This document shows, one piece after another, positions 20,910 to 32,364 of a DNA stretch of 64,000 nt (the stretch's first letter is position 1; every line of letters begins with the position of its first letter). The notes below the pieces were generated by a model. That model saw nothing but the letters and a program-made list of their open reading frames with translations. It did not search any database and was not told where the DNA came from. Source of the DNA: Salisapilia sapeloensis (lineage: Eukaryota; Oomycota; Peronosporomycetes; Peronosporales; Salisapiliaceae); the NCBI GenBank assembly GCA_023334545.1, contig JAADVB010000072.1, positions 1 to 64,000 of the forward strand, given 5' to 3'. A program made the position numbers and the translations under genes.

Positions 20910-21552
20910 TGCATCGATAGGAAGCTGGTGTAGGACCATGTCATTCGATTTAATTTGAAGAGAAATTGAATGCCTTTACATGAGTTACTGGTACTATTGC
21001 AGGTGAACTCGTCCGTCTGCTCTTGATGTGAGGTGTATGGACGTAGATGTGCGTATTATAGAATAGAATGTCTGCCTCTTGCTATCGAGATGTAGATACT
21101 GCCTTGACGAAAAGATAAAGCATGGTGGTCTGGAAGTGAATCGTCACGTCGATTCACATTCAAATACATGTCTTGTATTCCATGTGTCTGCTAGGCGTCG
21201 ACTACAGCTGGAGATAGCGATAGTGAATACCACTTATCCCAGTGTCTCGGTCCAGCTCAAGCCTCGAAGCGGGTGAACTCTCCTACCTACCAGTATTGTA
21301 CACGCAAATGTACTCATGTTGACCTAACAGTGTCGGATGCTAACCATTTGAGTACGACTGGTGCATCTAAAGAAGCTCCTCAAGACATCACAGTTTATCG
21401 CATGATCATGAGATAGTGTCCAAACGACGATATTCCGTATATTTAATGTACAGAGGCTAGAGGACCTTGTGTGGTGCAAAGAAATTATTGAAAGATGAAC
21501 GGATGTAGTATTCTAAGTGCTCGTATTCCCAGACACATCTAGTAAGTCGCTT
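20910..21552. other. Gap between convergent MYG1 and CPT1 genes
   Basis: This stretch of 643 bp contains both 3' UTRs. Frames up to about 70 codons are open but irregular, and no gene or repeat was recognised. Confidence 0.5.
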
Positions 21553-23934
21553 CTACCACAGCGCTTTCAAGTCTGCAAACGCTTGGAAGAGATCCTTGCC
21601 AAATTGATGGCTGTCAGTCGCATCACAACTCTTGCTGCTCGAAATGTGGAAGAAGATCTGGTCTTCTCCAGCGATCATGTAGCTGACACCGTACCCATCC
21701 TTGGCAACAGGACCGAATCCACCTCCTGGTGAGTGCCCATCGCTTAACGTATATTTGGTTCCCTCCATGAGCTTCGCTACGGCTTTCCAGTTGTCTGTCT
21801 GCTGCTGTGGCTGTTGACTAGTGGACAGACGCCACGGCCTGGACAGGGCGTTCCCGAGAAACTCCGATTCCGTCCCAAAGCCCACTGATGTGCAGTACAA
21901 CGTAAAGAGGTGGCGGTCGACCCCGAGTCCGCTCATGGCATTCCGGTAAGAATCTTGGTGACGGTCGCAGGCACTTCGAAGAAGCGTCAGTCGCTCTTCC
22001 TTGGTCTTGGAAGAGTCGTCCATGCCTTCCACAAAGGCTTTGGAAGCGTCCGTGACTGGACGCACCGTTTCTGTCCGACCATCTCGATATAAGCGCGTCA
22101 TGCTGGACTCGTACGTCTGCGTGATGGTGCCTGCGTTTCGATAGTACGCTAGCTGGAGCGCCATTTGGATGAAGCCATCGGGAGACACGCCAAACTTTTT
22201 GATCAAGCCCTTGCCGTAGGCTGTATGGGCAACGACTGCCAGGTCGAACTCTTCAATGGCACCTTGAGCTTCAACCATAGCTTTGCTGATGGCTGTTTCC
22301 AGTCCAGGCGTCATCTTCCACGGCAAAGCTTTGCAGTGCTTGAGCGTCGACTTGGCATCTTCGTCACTCGTGCACTTGACTCGTCCTTGGTCGTCAAACG
22401 GTTGATTCGAGTAGTTCTTCGTTCGGTTGTGCTCCCACATGTGCGCGATGACAGGAGCGTCAGCCCACGAGTGCTCTGCGTTCAATCCCACTAGTCCATT
22501 CTTAAACGCCACGAGCGTGAAACTCTTGTCAAACCATCGATCCGCTCCACTTCCATGGATTAAACTCCGACCCATCTCTTCCCATGTCGTCGGTTCTTCG
22601 TCTTGTAGCACGACGACGAAGATCGCCTTTTCAATCAGGTCGAGCGAGTTCTTGTTAATGCCTTCGCTAAAGTACTTTTCTCTTGTCTCGGCCCACTCGA
22701 TCCGACCCGTGGCTGTCAACGCAGCGATTCGACCTTCTGCCTCATTTGCAGGCTCCTGGAGCTCGTCGGCAGTAGCTCTGATCCAGTCCAATTGACGCTG
22801 CATCTCGTATCTCGAGAGCAATCGCCCACGCTGACCCTTTTGGAACAGCGGCATCTTGAAGAAACGACCTCGGCAGAGCACTGCAATATGCTTGCAATTG
22901 GAGTCACCAACCTGAAGGACGTCTTCTTCTCTTCCCGGGATGCGAGTGCAAGCGAAGATGCGCTGGTACTGGTTCATACACAATGGCACAATTCCTCTGA
23001 TGAGCAACGGAGTCAGCTCTTCTCGATCCAGAGCTTGCTTAAATAGCATTAGCTCGTAGATAGTGGACGCAGCGGATGCGACTTGGTCTCTCGTCCGCTC
23101 CAATTGCATCTCTAAGTTGGATTCCGGAAGCGCGTAGTAGTTGCTGTTGATCATTAGCGACCCACGACCACGCAAGTAGACGTATTTTTCCCACCAGTCC
23201 GTCACGTAGTTGGTGCTCCACCAGCTCTTTAGGTGCAAGTAGAACTGGAACTTGCGTCCATCGTTCTTAACAAAGTTTTGTGCCATCTTGGACACCTTTT
23301 TGTACTCTTCCTCTGACACGAGTGGGTGGATGCTCTCCAGATATCGGTCGATGGTGTCTTGGAGAGGAGGAACGTGTTGGCGTGGCAAGGCTTCCTGGAA
23401 CGAGTACGTAAGAGGCTCTCTTCCGCCCAGGATCTTTAGCAGAGCTCCCCACGCAAGCACCGTCTTGCTCTTCTCCTTCGGATTGAGATAGAGCCAGCCT
23501 CGGTAGCTGAGCAAGCCACGGAGAATGAGGCGCTGGCACCACATGAGCACAACGAGTCCGATGAATCCAGCCCATGCAGCCAAGTAGCCGATATAGAGTG
23601 GGTGAGGTATACGGTCATGGAAGGGAATGAGGACATTACCGACTTGCCACACCAGCTCCGAGATAGGTCCACTCCGCCACCACGAGTCCGACGGTGACAT
23701 TAACACGATAGTGATAACGCCGGCAACAATTGCAATAGCAGCAAGAGGTGGTGCTGGATACACCCGGTGGCGAACGGCTCGACTAATGTGATAGTATCGA
23801 CGAACGATCGCTTGGCGCAGTCGCCACGGCGGTGGGATCGTGAAGGCGATGTGGATGCCATCGTCGGAATACAGCAGCTCCACATTACGCTTGTGTTCTA
23901 GGAAGACGCCAGTGGCTTGATGGGCTTCTGCCAT
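21553..23934 (-). CDS. CPT1: Carnitine O-palmitoyltransferase 1-like
   Basis: This is a single exon of 793 residues. Like CPT1 of animals it has two membrane spans near the N-terminus (about residues 63-82 and 110-135) with a short loop, which would place the catalytic part on the cytosolic face of the outer mitochondrial membrane. The catalytic histidine lies in GLNAEHSWADAPV near residue 489. Other conserved blocks are the choline/carnitine acyltransferase signature near residue 180 (EPLTYSFQEALPRQHVPPL) and SPGGGFGPVAKDGYGVSY near the C-terminus. It transfers long-chain acyl groups from CoA to carnitine for beta-oxidation in mitochondria. It is closer to CPT1 than to the soluble CPT2 or acetyltransferases because of the two spans. 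Confidence 0.93.
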   Translation of the reverse strand: MAEAHQATGVFLEHKRNVELLYSDDGIHIAFTIPPPWRLRQAIVRRYYHISRAVRHRVYPAPPLAAIAIVAGVITIVLMSPSDSWWRSGPISELVWQVGNVLIPFHDRIPHPLYIGYLAAWAGFIGLVVLMWCQRLILRGLLSYRGWLYLNPKEKSKTVLAWGALLKILGGREPLTYSFQEALPRQHVPPLQDTIDRYLESIHPLVSEEEYKKVSKMAQNFVKNDGRKFQFYLHLKSWWSTNYVTDWWEKYVYLRGRGSLMINSNYYALPESNLEMQLERTRDQVASAASTIYELMLFKQALDREELTPLLIRGIVPLCMNQYQRIFACTRIPGREEDVLQVGDSNCKHIAVLCRGRFFKMPLFQKGQRGRLLSRYEMQRQLDWIRATADELQEPANEAEGRIAALTATGRIEWAETREKYFSEGINKNSLDLIEKAIFVVVLQDEEPTTWEEMGRSLIHGSGADRWFDKSFTLVAFKNGLVGLNAEHSWADAPVIAHMWEHNRTKNYSNQPFDDQGRVKCTSDEDAKSTLKHCKALPWKMTPGLETAISKAMVEAQGAIEEFDLAVVAHTAYGKGLIKKFGVSPDGFIQMALQLAYYRNAGTITQTYESSMTRLYRDGRTETVRPVTDASKAFVEGMDDSSKTKEERLTLLRSACDRHQDSYRNAMSGLGVDRHLFTLYCTSVGFGTESEFLGNALSRPWRLSTSQQPQQQTDNWKAVAKLMEGTKYTLSDGHSPGGGFGPVAKDGYGVSYMIAGEDQIFFHISSSKSCDATDSHQFGKDLFQAFADLKALW

Positions 23935-23995
23935 GTCTAGTTCGCTGTCTTTGCGGTCGAATCGAGGTGCGCTTGAGGTGTAGGCGGTGAAAGGC

Positions 23996-24009
23996 TAAAT
24001 GCGGAATAA
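23996..24009 (-). promoter_or_regulatory. Probable oomycete initiator (Inr) of the CPT1 gene
   Basis: On the minus strand this reads TTATTCCGCATTTA, against the consensus TCATTYYNCAWTTT. Two bases differ. It lies about 62 nt upstream of the ATG at 23934, a plausible distance. Confidence 0.45.
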
Positions 24010-24191
24010 CGACGTGGAGAAACGTCGTGGAGCTTTTGAAGATCTTTGAAGAGGATTTTGCCAGAATAGGAAGTGAATTTAGAAGGATGAAGAAAAAATG
24101 GACATTCTAGGTAGAGAAAAGCATCTACTTTTGTCCAGAGTAGTGAAATAAGTACCACGTTTGACAAGATGTCCTCGTTTTGGCAAAATCC

Positions 24192-24742
24192 TTATGTCGG
24201 TTCACCTGGGAAAATGAAGACATAGACAGGAACATTGAAGTTATCGAGTCCCAACGATGACGTGACTAGCGTCCTCTTTAGTATATCTTCAAAAGACCGC
24301 AGGAAGGCATTTTGTGATGTCATATAGCCATTTCTATATTGGATGAATGGGCGATATATATTTGAGCTGAATGTTTCTATGCGGGTGTTCACGACAAATT
24401 TGATGGGAGACAAACCGTGCTCTGTCTGAAACGGGGTCTGGACGCATACAGCAAATGGTCTGCTTGTAGCTTTCCATCAACTGTAAAGTGAAAAATTGGG
24501 CTAGTCGAAAAGACCATCTTTAGAGTAGAGTGGATTTCACTTTTGTATTTAAAGAAGATATTTGAAGATCGAGTGCATCGATAGCCGATGATAATAGGAG
24601 CATTGACGTTTGGTCGTAGCGAACTAAATTTGTTGATCTGTATGTGGAAGAAGGAAAAACGGCGCTTTAAAGCTTTTAAATAGCCATTTGAGTCTATCGA
24701 TAAAAGGATGTTGCGTGGTATAAAATATGCATTTGGTGGCAA
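24192..24742 (-). pseudogene. Doubtful: two overlapping frames, possible degraded gene
   Basis: Two minus-strand open frames, 24389-24742 and 24192-24413, overlap by 25 bp in different frames. If a frameshift joined them they would cover about 180 codons. They contain no recognisable domain and their composition is AT-rich, so chance is a strong alternative. Confidence 0.15.
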
Positions 24743-25209
24743 AGGGTCAATGCATCCCTTCGGCCTTTAAAATATTATTTAAACCGATGCCCCATCCACA
24801 CTCGGGTGAATACAAGTACCAAGTGTGGTACATCGGTGTTCGACAAGAATTTGAGGAAACTACGCGCCCATTAAAGTCGCTGTTCTGGGTATGCACACGC
24901 ACGAATCCACTAGCGTAACTATGCATCCGGTTTAATTCGTACATTTAATTAACAGCACTCAAAGTAACTAATTGACGTCCGTTTCTAGTATCTAGCGGCT
25001 AAGCAATCGTGTGTAAGGTGAAAGGCCATCGATAGTGCAGTCGGATCGCGCATCCGGTTGGTCTCAATGTGGAGATCTTGAAGAGCTCTGATCGCTTTTC
25101 CATCTACTTCAACTTAGGCTTATCATCAAAGCTATTGGCTGAAAATTGTATCATACTAAATTCAAGTACAAACTTTGCCAGACAAGGAATTGTGACAACC
25201 AAGCAAAAG

Positions 25210-26704
25210 ATGGCGTCGGAGACCATGAACGATGAAGTGTTCGCGAATTTCCGAGTGCAATTTCCTACCCAAGTGAATGACGAGCTGCATGAAGCATATG
25301 GCGAGGACCACTGGACTCGTATTCAACGTGCATTAGCCACACCGTACGCAGACGGTCATGAAAGCCTTCTATTGACCACTACTGACAATGATACATAGAC
25401 CAACAGCCACTTCAGTTCGAGTCAACCAACTGTACTGCGATACGAAGACTGCATTAAGTCATTTAGAGCAAGCACTTAAGCCTTTTAACGATTATCTCCA
25501 ATCCTCGCAACGAGATACGATCCACCCCTACGTCCACCCTGTCCTCTCGGATGTCATTATCATTCCTTCGGCACACCAAACGACGGCAGAGCCCATTGCG
25601 TACAACCCTCGACAGCGTAGTATTGTTGTAGATAGACTATGTGGAGAAGCAGTGCTACGAGGTAGTGACATCTACTGCCGAGGCATCATGAGTGCGAGTA
25701 CAGGTCTGCAGTATCATGATCGCGTCAACATCTACGTCGACTTGGACCACTGTACGACTCGAGGGTCCAATATGGAAGGACATTCCGGTCGAAAGCTCTT
25801 AATTGCGCATGGAACGATGCAAATGGGACGCTCTGAAATGTTCCACTTGACGCAAGGACTAGCGGTTGACCAGATCGTTCGTGTTTGTGCAGATGCCCCG
25901 CCACTCAACGGTCTCGTTCCGACGAAACTCATGTACGTCCAGAACCTGCCTAGCACTGTTGCTGCCCACGTGCTGGATCCACAGCCTGGTGAGACGATCA
26001 TCGACATGTGCTCTGCGCCTGGAGGCAAGACGACGCATTTGGCCAATCTCATGGGCAACAAGGGCACGGTCATTGCGTGTGACCAGTCCAAGAAGAAAGT
26101 CATAGCACTGAAGCAGTTGGTAGAAGAAATGCAGGTAGACCAGTGTATCATTCCTTTACGTCTCGACTCGATGCATTCTGTTCTGCCGAAGGGGGCACCT
26201 AGTCAGTCGGTGGCAGAAGTGATTGCATCAGCTCGAGAACAGTTTGCCTTGAACCCTCCGAAGCACGGGTTGCTACCTGTAAAAGGTTTCTCTCCAGAGA
26301 CTTTTGATCGCATTTTATTGGACCCACCATGCTCTGCCCTTGGTTTACGTCCTCGGTTGTTGCATAAAGAGAGCGTGCAGGAACTTGGCAAGTACCCAAG
26401 TATGCAGCGCACATTCCTCTGGTGTGCTGTGTATCTGCTAAAACCAGGTGGAACACTGGTCTATTCGACCTGTACGATCCACCCGAACGAGAATGAACGT
26501 ATGGTCAAGTACGCTCTGGACAATTATCCGTTGGAGCTAGAGCAGCAGAGTGTACGCATCGGAAGTACTGGCTTGACGAATCAAGGCTTGTCGGAAGAAG
26601 AGGCGAGCAAAGTCCAGCGATTCGACCCAAGTGATGAGTCGGTCGATAGCATCGGCTTCTTCTGTGCTCGGTTCCGTAAAACCAAGTCGGTGCGAGAGCT
26701 GTAG
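25210..26704 (+). CDS. NSUN6: NSUN6-type tRNA cytosine-5 methyltransferase (PUA plus Nop2/Sun domain)
   Basis: There are two exons, 25210-25343 and 25399-26704, encoding 479 residues (human NSUN6 has 469). The junction was set at ALATP|PTATSVRVN, which restores the family's conserved TTVRVN block; the donor is GTACGC and the intron 55 nt. The order is a N-terminal RNA-binding half with a PUA domain (AVLRGSDIYCRGIMSAS near residue 130) followed by the SAM-dependent methyltransferase: motif PGGKTTHLANL near 245, DPPCSALG near 355 and YSTCTIHPNENE near 400. The two cysteines in the last motifs are the nucleophile and the release cysteine. The family methylates C72 of tRNA acceptor stems and some mRNAs. 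The start is the first ATG after in-frame non-ATG codons. Confidence 0.94.
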
Positions 26705-26858
26705 ATGCTTGTAGGAAGGATGTAGGTTGTAGATCACTTTTGTCCCTTGAACGATAGACATGGAATGAAGGTATTTTTGTGAAATCTTGACATCTTAAAG
26801 GGGCAGAATCGTGGATAGATACATCAAGCGGTTCGTAGGATTCGCGTCTGTAGTCAGC

Positions 26859-27901
26859 ATGTCGTGTGGATTGACGCCAAAGCTAGCGGAGATATTGCAG
26901 GAAGCTAGTCAGTATAAAAATGTCGAATCGTCAAAGGCAGAGGAAGAGGCATTGGATGCTCGAGAACGAGTAGCTCGAGCGCTCAAGAAGAATGCTGCGT
27001 TGGAACAGGATGGTGACGAGAATTACGACTGGACTAAAGTGTATTCCAAGTGGGACGAATGGCAAGATCCAGAAGAGCTCATGGCAGAGGAAAAGAGGGC
27101 GAGGGAGAAAGCGGAACGATCGAAAGCGTCCAACGTCATGTGTGATCATGACCATTCCGCCGTACGAATATCTTGTTTAGATCTCTTGGAACAAACCTTT
27201 CATAGCTCTTTGTGTAGGAGCAAAAGCTGATGGATATGTCTGCAGCGGATAAACTAGCCAAGTGTGAAGAGTTTCGCCTACTCGGCTCTGCTTTCGTAAA
27301 GCAAGGACAGATGCGTCTTGCCTATTCGTACTATCAAAAAGCTCTTGTCTACTTCGAGTATATCTTTCCCGATGCTGACGATGAAGAGCGGCAACTACTG
27401 ACTTGTCAATGCCAAGTGCTGCTTAATATAGCATTGATCGTCATTAGACAGAAGCAAGGTAGCTACGATATGCTTATTCAGTACTGCACCCAAGTTCTGG
27501 ATACTCTCGAGCAAGACGCAAATGGAAGCTGCTTGCTATCTAGTGACCAGTCGACAGAACTCAAGAAGAAAGCAGTGTTTCGTCGAGCACAAGGATATCG
27601 TTTGCAGCATCAATTCACAGAGGCAAAGGAAGATCTAGACGCATTGTGTGGTCTCATTGGAAATCGAGATCGAGCTGTGAATACTGAGCGACGAGAGCTC
27701 ATGGCAGACAAAGCGCGTTACCATGACAAGAGCAAACAGATCTCGAAAGCCATGTTTCAACAGCCTTTTATCGCATCTACTAACACTCGAGTGGAATACA
27801 CAGTCCCAACCACGACGAACGAAAAAGAGAAAAGTGATTATCTACTTGCAGATGGAATACAAGAACTACAAAAATATATTAACAGCATTTCCCCCGAATA
27901 A
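26859..27901 (+). CDS. TPR-containing protein, co-chaperone-like
   Basis: There are two exons, 26859-27161 and 27218-27901; the donor is GTACGA and the intron 56 nt. They encode 328 residues. The N-terminal 100 residues are charged and helical, with a conserved WTKVYSKWDEWQDPEE patch. The C-terminal part is helical and TPR-like (FRLLGSAFVKQGQMRLAYSYYQKALVYFEY and RRAQGYRLQHQFTEAKEDLDAL), roughly three repeats in the style of immunophilin/AIP or HOP-type adaptors. A short His/Asp patch (MCDHDHSAEQ) spans the intron. It is probably a chaperone adaptor; no catalytic domain is visible. Its start is 155 bp from the NSUN6 stop and its end is 134 bp from the convergent PFAS stop. Confidence 0.75.
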
Positions 27902-28035
27902 ATGTGCGTACATGACAACGTTTGTTCTCGTCGTAATGGTCATCAACTCGTGCTTATATGTCATCACAAAGTGAAAAGCAAGTTGTCTTATCGGTAGGAA
28001 AGTAAAAGACAAACAAAGGCAATCTACCCTTCTCT

Positions 28036-31000
28036 TTATTCCTCGCAGAAACGCTTGGCGTTCTGGAAGAGACGCATCCAAGGCGACGTCGCATGCTTCT
28101 CCCATCCGACAGGCATGTACGGCCACTGGAACTTGCGGAAGCAACGTTCCGGATGCGGCATCATGCACAAATGCCGTCCGTCGGCAGACACAAGTCCAGC
28201 AATACCGTTTGGAGAGCCATTCGGGTTGAAAGGATACTTCTCCGTCACATTGTTCGCGTCATCCACGTACCGAATCGGTGCCAAGTTGCTGTTCTCCATC
28301 GACTCTCGGATCTTGTCATGCGTAAAGTGCGCACGACCTTCCGCGTGGGCGACCCAAGCACCAAAGGAGCTTCCAGCCATACCACGCAGCATCACAGCGT
28401 TGCTTTCCTGGATCTTGAGAGACACAAAGCGGGACTCGTAGCGACCAGATTGGTTGTCAATGAAGCGAGGCAAAGCTGAGGTGCCCGTCTCCATCTCCAA
28501 CTGAGCAGCGTTCGGCAGACTCACCCACCCAAGCAGAGCCATCAACTGGCAACCGTTGCAGGCACCAAAGGAGAACGTGTCTTCCCGAGCACGGAAGGCA
28601 GCAAACTGCTTGAGGACGTCTCCGTGGTACTTGACGACACCGGCCCATCCCTTGGCAGAGCCCAGGACGTCAGCAAAGGAGAAACCGCCGACGAAAGCAA
28701 CACCACGGAAGCGTTCATCCAGAGCCACGCGTTTGTGGACAAGATCGGACATGACAATGTCCCAGACTTCAAAGCCAGCTGCATGGAAAGCAGCGATCAT
28801 CTCGCGTTCACCATTGCTTCCTTCTTCACGAAGGACAGCCACCTTTTGTGTCTTAGGCGAGCGCTGGGGAGACGCAACGGGCTCGAAAGTGAGTTTCCAG
28901 TCAGGAGATGTACGAGAGCGCAGGCCCTCCTTCTCCTGCTGCACGCACGCCAAGTTGCGCTGTTTCTTCTCCAATTCGAAACTAGTGGCTTCCCACACGT
29001 CACGCAGGGCAGCAACATCATCTTCTAGCACCTTGTCACCGTTGACACGAACAACGATGTTCCGGTCCTTTGCCACGGCGCCAATACGCTGCAGAGGTAC
29101 CTGCTTAGCGCTGAAGATGTCTTCGATCTGAGCAGCCGAAGAGGCGTCGACTTGGAAGACGAAACCAAGTTCTTCCGCAAAGAGCGTGCTGGTGACGTCC
29201 TTGGCAGACGAAATGTCCACGTCGATACCGCAGTTACCAGCAAAGGCCATCTCGAGGACAGTCGAGATGAGACCACCGTCACTACGGTCGTGACCAGCGA
29301 GGACGAGTCCCTTTTTAATACTCTCCTGGACGGCGTTGAATGCGTTCTTGAAGAGAGTGGCGTCCTCCATGTCAGGAGACTCGTCTCCGATCTGGTTGTG
29401 CACTTGCGCCAGAGCAGAGCCGCCGAGACGGTACTTGCCAACACCGAGGTCAACGTAGTAGAGGGCACTGTCAACGTGGGTCTTCAAGTCTGGCGTGACA
29501 GTCGCCTCAACGTCATCGCACGCAGCATACATGGTCACCACAAGAGTTCCTGGCGTCTTGACGTCCTTTCCGTTGACGGAAGCAGCCATGGATAACGAGT
29601 CTTTACCTCCATCCACGGCGACACCGACCTCCTTCATAAAGTTCGACATGGCTTCGCAGCACTCGTACATGCGAGCAGCTTCACCCGGGAGCTTGGCGGC
29701 CCACATCCAGTTGGCACTGCACTTGGTGTCTAGCAGTCCTCTGCCACCAAGAGACGCCCATACGAGGTTCGTGAGCGACTCACCGACCGTCAAGCGAGCC
29801 ATTGCCTGGGCGTTTAATAGACCCTTGACAGGCTGCTCGCCACAGGCACTTGCCAGTCCCGGGACCTTGCCGTCTTCGTTGGCAAAGTAGGTCTGGGCGA
29901 CGACAGCACAGTCTGCAAGCGGCAGTTGCAGCGGACCGACGGTCTGCTGCTGGGCGATGAGGCCACTGACGCTTCGGTCCACCTTGGATGTGAGGAAGCG
30001 TTTGGAGCCGACGGACACGAGACGCAGCACACGGTCGAGAGCGTCCTTTACGGACGTCTGCGGTAGTGCAAGAGGTTGGAGGGGAGGCTGGATGGTCGAA
30101 TCCACGTACGTCTTCTGCGGCATTTTACCTAGCACCAGGTCCAAGTCCAGGTCGAACGGAGTCGAGTCATCGACTGAGTCGTGCAGGACGACACGTCCGT
30201 CACCAGTGACTTGACCTAGAAGAGCGTAGGGGCAGTTCTCGCGCTTGCAGATGCGGTCGAAGAGCTCTACATCCTTCGGGTCAAGCAGCAGCGCGTCATT
30301 CTCTTGGTACTCTGCACCCCAGATCTCCAGTACCGACAGCGTCTCGTCACCAACGAGGATGTCACGCACTTCGTACTTGGCACCTCCGTTCTTTCCTTCG
30401 ACAATCTCCTTGAGCACGTTGCCATTACCTCCAGCACCTTGGTCATGGATCGAGATGATCGGGTTCTTATCGCCTAGGTCGATGCAAGCACGAATTACCT
30501 TGTTCATCTTGCTCTCCATCTCGGCGTCACCTCGCTGGACAGCGTTAAAGTCCAATTCAGCCGTCTTGGCATCACTGATACGACTCGATGCAGCTCCACC
30601 GCCCATACCGATACGATAAGCAGGCCCACCAACCTTGACGACCCACATGCTAACGTCAGGTTCTCCCTTGTCGCAGTGGCGAGCGTCGAGCTGGCCGAGT
30701 CCAGCAGAGAACATGATGGGCTTGATGTACTCTCGGCGTTCTCCGTCGCTTAGTGTCATACCAAAGGAGCGAGTGAAGCCCGTGACGACAGGCTCACCGA
30801 ACTTGTTGCCATAGTCCGATGCACCGTTGGATGCTTGCAACAGAATCTCCTGCGGATGAGCCAGATTGGATGGGTACGACAAGTTCTTGTCTTCCCACGG
30901 CAGCTCGTAGTTGTCCAAGTGCAAGTTACCGACGCTGTAGGCACTTACACCAGCAACGACGTGGGCACCGCGACCAGTCGCCTGGACATCTCGGATACGA

Positions 31001-32163
31001 CCACCGGTGCCTGTTTCAGCTCCTGGGAACGGAGCCACCGCAGACGGGAAGTTGTGGGTTTCAGCCGTGAGCAGCAGATGCGCCTCCTGCTTTTGCTCTT
31101 CCGCAGGACCTGGAGCTCCTGGCGTCGACGGCACGAGGCGAGTGAGGTGGCTGCCACGAATGACGGACGAGTTGTCGTGGAAAGCGATGACACTGTTCTG
31201 CTTTGTCTCTGGCGTGAGGGTGTTGCGAACCATTTGGAAGAGCGTGTCTGGCTTTTCAACGCCATCCAAAACCATTTTACCACCAAAGAACCAGTGACGA
31301 GAGTGCTCTGAGTTACTCTGACCGAGGTCGAAGAGCTCCACGTCCGTCGGATCGCGCTTCAGGTTCTCACGGAAGAGCTGCGTGTAGTACGCAATGTCAT
31401 GCTCATCGAAACCGAGACCGATATCGTCGTTCAGTTCCTTAAGAGCCGCTTCTCCACGCTCCATGACAGCAATACGACGCACTGGCTGGGCAGTCTTGCC
31501 ATGCCAGAATGACGTCAAGGGAGCTGGGTACTCTTGCTGCGTCATGCGATCACACTCGATCGACAGCAGCGCTTCCTTCAGGCCAGCATTGTCCGCTGCC
31601 GAAGTGATGAGGTAGCGAGTAGCACGCTCAATACGCTTGACGTTCGTGAGACCACAGGCCTTGCAGATCGTCGCAGCGTTCGTGGACCAGGCAGTGGAAA
31701 AGTTCATACGAGGTCCGACCTCGACAAGCAGTCCATTTGATTTTTCCTATCGATGTTGCAATTCGTGAGCATCGAATGAGTGGGCAATCGTAGGAAAAGA
31801 TGCGTTTGATAGATGCAATGCATTTTACAAGCATGCAAGAGGTAATCGAGGTGAGTTGATTGCATAGTAGATGGGCATCCAAAGTATCAATTGATATGAT
31901 TGCGTCATATATCATACCTGCAAGAACGGATCGTTGGCACGCGTAAGTGGCTGCTCGAACGTCTCGCTAAGGAGCCAATGCAGCGTCGCTTGGTGGTCCG
32001 CGCTGAGCGGTTGACCGTCCACTGTTTCGACGTAGAAACAGCTCTCGGTCTCCAGCTGCTGCACCTTGACATTAGCTTTCCGCTCCAACTCGGCTTGGAG
32101 TTTCTCACTCGCATGCGGTGCCAAAGCTGGTTGCCGATAGAAGCGTTGCAGCTGAGCCATCAT
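28036..32163 (-). CDS. PFAS: Phosphoribosylformylglycinamidine synthase (FGAM synthase)
   Basis: There are two exons, 31918-32163 and 28036-31746, encoding 1318 residues. The junction at FLQ|EKSNGLLVEVGPRMNFSTAW restores the family block VGPRMNFSTAWS. This is the single-chain eukaryotic/gamma-proteobacterial form: an N-terminal PurS-like region, two PurM/AIR-synthase-like halves with ATP and structural nucleotide sites (for example LTAETHNFPSAVAPFPGAETGTGGRIRD), and a C-terminal class I glutamine amidotransferase. The amidotransferase has the nucleophile in FGACNGCQ near residue 1144 and the histidine/glutamate pair in MMPHPERCF. The enzyme converts FGAR plus glutamine and ATP to FGAM, the fourth step of purine synthesis. 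The intron is 171 nt. Confidence 0.97.
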
Positions 32164-32364
32164 CAGATGAAGGTTGGAAGCTTGAGGGGAGTGGGAGGTA
32201 GAAGTCGGAAGTCCGAATGCGGTACTTTGGATGGCCACTGGAAATCTACGCTTTCACTGGTAGAAATACATTGATAGAAGGTATGTGATTGGATGATAAA
32301 TTAGTGTACATTTGAAGTGGGTGAAGTGGCGGTAAGAAGCAACTAATATAGACACGTATCACGG

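Larger units (their letters stand above)
23935..25209. other. 1.3 kb divergent intergenic region
   Basis: This lies between the CPT1 and NSUN6 starts. It holds a CPT1 Inr-like element (listed) and AT-rich sequence with two overlapping minus-strand frames at 24192-24742 (listed as a doubtful remnant). Confidence 0.45.

Noticed and set aside
20259-20939. 226-codon minus-strand frame over MYG1 exon 2
   Set aside because: It is antisense to a well conserved MYG1 exon.
24727-24918. 63-codon plus-strand frame in the CPT1-NSUN6 gap
   Set aside because: No family features, irregular composition; chance is likely.
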